This document shows positions 63,391 through 64,000 of a stretch of 64,000 nt of DNA, one piece after another. The stretch covers positions 85,427 through 149,426 of the forward strand of contig WYCW01000006.1 of the NCBI GenBank assembly GCA_011392765.1, given 5' to 3'. The notes under the pieces are model-generated. The model did no database searches. It saw nothing but the letters and a program-made list of their open reading frames with translations, and was not told where the DNA came from. The stretch comes from Candidatus Thiosymbion ectosymbiont of Catanema sp. Cochon2018 (lineage in GTDB: Bacteria; Pseudomonadota; Gammaproteobacteria; Chromatiales; Chromatiaceae). Both the position numbers and the translations under genes were made by a program. Each line of letters begins with the position of its first letter. Positions within the stretch are counted from its first letter, which is position 1.

Positions 63391-63448
63391 CGCAACCTAC
63401 ACCCACATGCCCCCCGCGCGGCTTGTGGGCCTGGATCCGTTTTTCTGA

Positions 63449-63507
63449 AGCTAACGCAAAGCTCAGCCGCGCGAGGTACGAACCTCGGCTGGAGCGCCAT
63501 GTTCGGC
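63449..63507 (-). repeat. Integron attC site e, short (59 bp)
   Basis: Minus strand GCCGAAC (63507-63501) and GCGTTAGCT (63457-63449) with arms GGCGCTCCAGCCGAGG and CGGCTGAGC. It has the length and form of the classic 59-bp element. It follows the fragment at 63519 on the minus strand. Confidence 0.85.
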
Positions 63508-63518
63508 ATTCCCTTACG

Positions 63519-63660
63519 CGGTCATCTCCAGCGATTTCTTTACCGCAGAGGGTACACGGATCGGAACGAACCGCCCGGAAGAGTAGAGGTAGTCTTCACC
63601 GCTCTCATCAATAACCCTAATATCTCCATCTGCCGCAGCATCTTCATCCGGAACGACTTT
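63519..63660 (-). pseudogene. Truncated small cassette gene
   Basis: Minus-strand frame KVVPDEDAADGDIRVIDESG…EDYLYSSGRFVPIRVPSAVK then KSLEMTA and stop. It resembles short cassette-borne proteins, but its first codons are missing: it begins right at a GCCTAAC core (63669-63663) without ATG. The longer frame on the same strand (63540-63755) is out of phase and spurious. Confidence 0.55.
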
Positions 63661-63747
63661 ATGTTAGGCGAATGATCTGTAAAAAACGATCCATCAATTG
63701 AGCCAGGCATCTTTTTCTTCGAAGTTTGCGTCCGAACAAGCGCCTTG

Positions 63748-64000
63748 TTAGGCATTTAATCTAGTTGATTCTTCATCTTTGGGTAGCGAAATCCCCATCG
63801 CCTTTGCCCGCTTTTTCCACATGCGCCGAGCGTATTGTTGCATGTCGGCTGTCTTATCGCTTTCATCCATTATCTCCAACCCGAGCAGGGTTTCCAGGAT
63901 ATCTTCCATGGTAATAATGCCCTCCATACCTCCGTATTCATCGATGATTACCATGATGTGCGTTCGCTGGTGCAGCACTTCATCAAATGCATCAGATAAT
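63748..64000 (-). CDS. CBS-domain (CorC/HlyC-like) protein, 3' part, partial
   Basis: Runs off the right edge. The visible C-terminus LSDAFDEVLHQRTHIMVIID, EYGGMEGIITMEDILETLLG, LEIMDESDKTADMQQYARRM matches the second CBS domain and end of CNNM/CorC-type membrane proteins. The stop TAA lies inside a GCCTAAC attC core (63753-63747), as in cassette genes. A CNNM protein as a cassette would be unusual; the attC behind it is degraded. Confidence 0.75.
   Translation of the reverse strand, partial: LSDAFDEVLHQRTHIMVIIDEYGGMEGIITMEDILETLLGLEIMDESDKTADMQQYARRMWKKRAKAMGISLPKDEESTRLNA

Noticed and set aside
63540..63755. 71-codon minus-strand frame (MPNKALVRTQ)
   Set aside because: It runs across an attC core and is out of phase with the cassette-type protein frame ending KSLEMTA.

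Overview
The window looks like a GC-rich (about 60 % by eye) gammaproteobacterial chromosome heavily loaded with mobile DNA. Core genes of gammaproteobacterial type (alr-radA, folB-folK, rnhA, nudL, a DinG-type helicase, an LpxL-type acyltransferase) sit beside soxYZ (thiosulfate oxidation), glcDEF (glycolate oxidation) and gas-vesicle genes of the gvpA/gvpK families. That mix suggests a sulfur-oxidising, gas-vacuolate organism, perhaps a purple sulfur bacterium of the Chromatiales; this is inference, as no rRNA or photosynthesis gene is present.

Layout. 1-3.3 kb: the end of an IS1-family element, then an IS110-family element whose transposase gene is split by an IS5-family element. 3.4-8.7 kb: a five-gene, low-GC, translationally coupled operon (epimerase, GT4 glycosyltransferase, radical SAM/SPASM enzyme, WG-repeat/O-methyltransferase fusion, histidine phosphatase); this is the best candidate for an undescribed biosynthetic pathway. 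8.9-11.5 kb: alr and radA. 12.2-22.2 kb: a type I restriction-modification locus (hsdM, hsdS, hsdR) interleaved with toxin-antitoxin genes and remnants and a DUF3800 gene. 22.6-30.0 kb: glcD, glcE, glcF on the minus strand, with glcD separated from glcE by a ParE/antitoxin pair, an IS481-family element, a truncated Uma2 gene and a MITE. 30.0-41.4 kb: a defence-type module (SNF2 helicase with DUF3883, DUF1156 DNA methylase, DUF499 ATPase) bracketed by four paralogous coiled-coil genes; both the helicase and the methylase genes are frame-disrupted. 41.7-51.2 kb: core metabolism and soxYZ. 51.3-54.1 kb: a TAXI-type binding protein and gas-vesicle genes.

54.4-61.8 kb is a chromosomal integron, inferred from an intI-like gene (C-terminally truncated) with a sigma70-type promoter overlapped by a LexA-type box, an adjacent attI-like core, and divergent cassettes on the minus strand separated by attC-like sites. 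Cassette genes include a Sel1/CFI-box protein, an IS1595-interrupted small gene, a PPC-domain membrane protein, an MNT-HEPN fusion and a second HEPN-like protein. A structured, apparently non-coding block resembling a group II intron lies within the array. More attC-like sites and cassette genes occur at the right edge (63.4-64.0 kb).

Repeats are a hallmark: at least four MITE families, nested palindromes, hexamer minisatellites, and 'CTGCGTAATCTGTGGA'- and 'GATTCGTAGTT'-type dispersed repeats fill nearly every intergenic gap. They have altered gene ends (alr C-terminus, DinG start) and disrupted genes (a FlgD-Ig-like gene).
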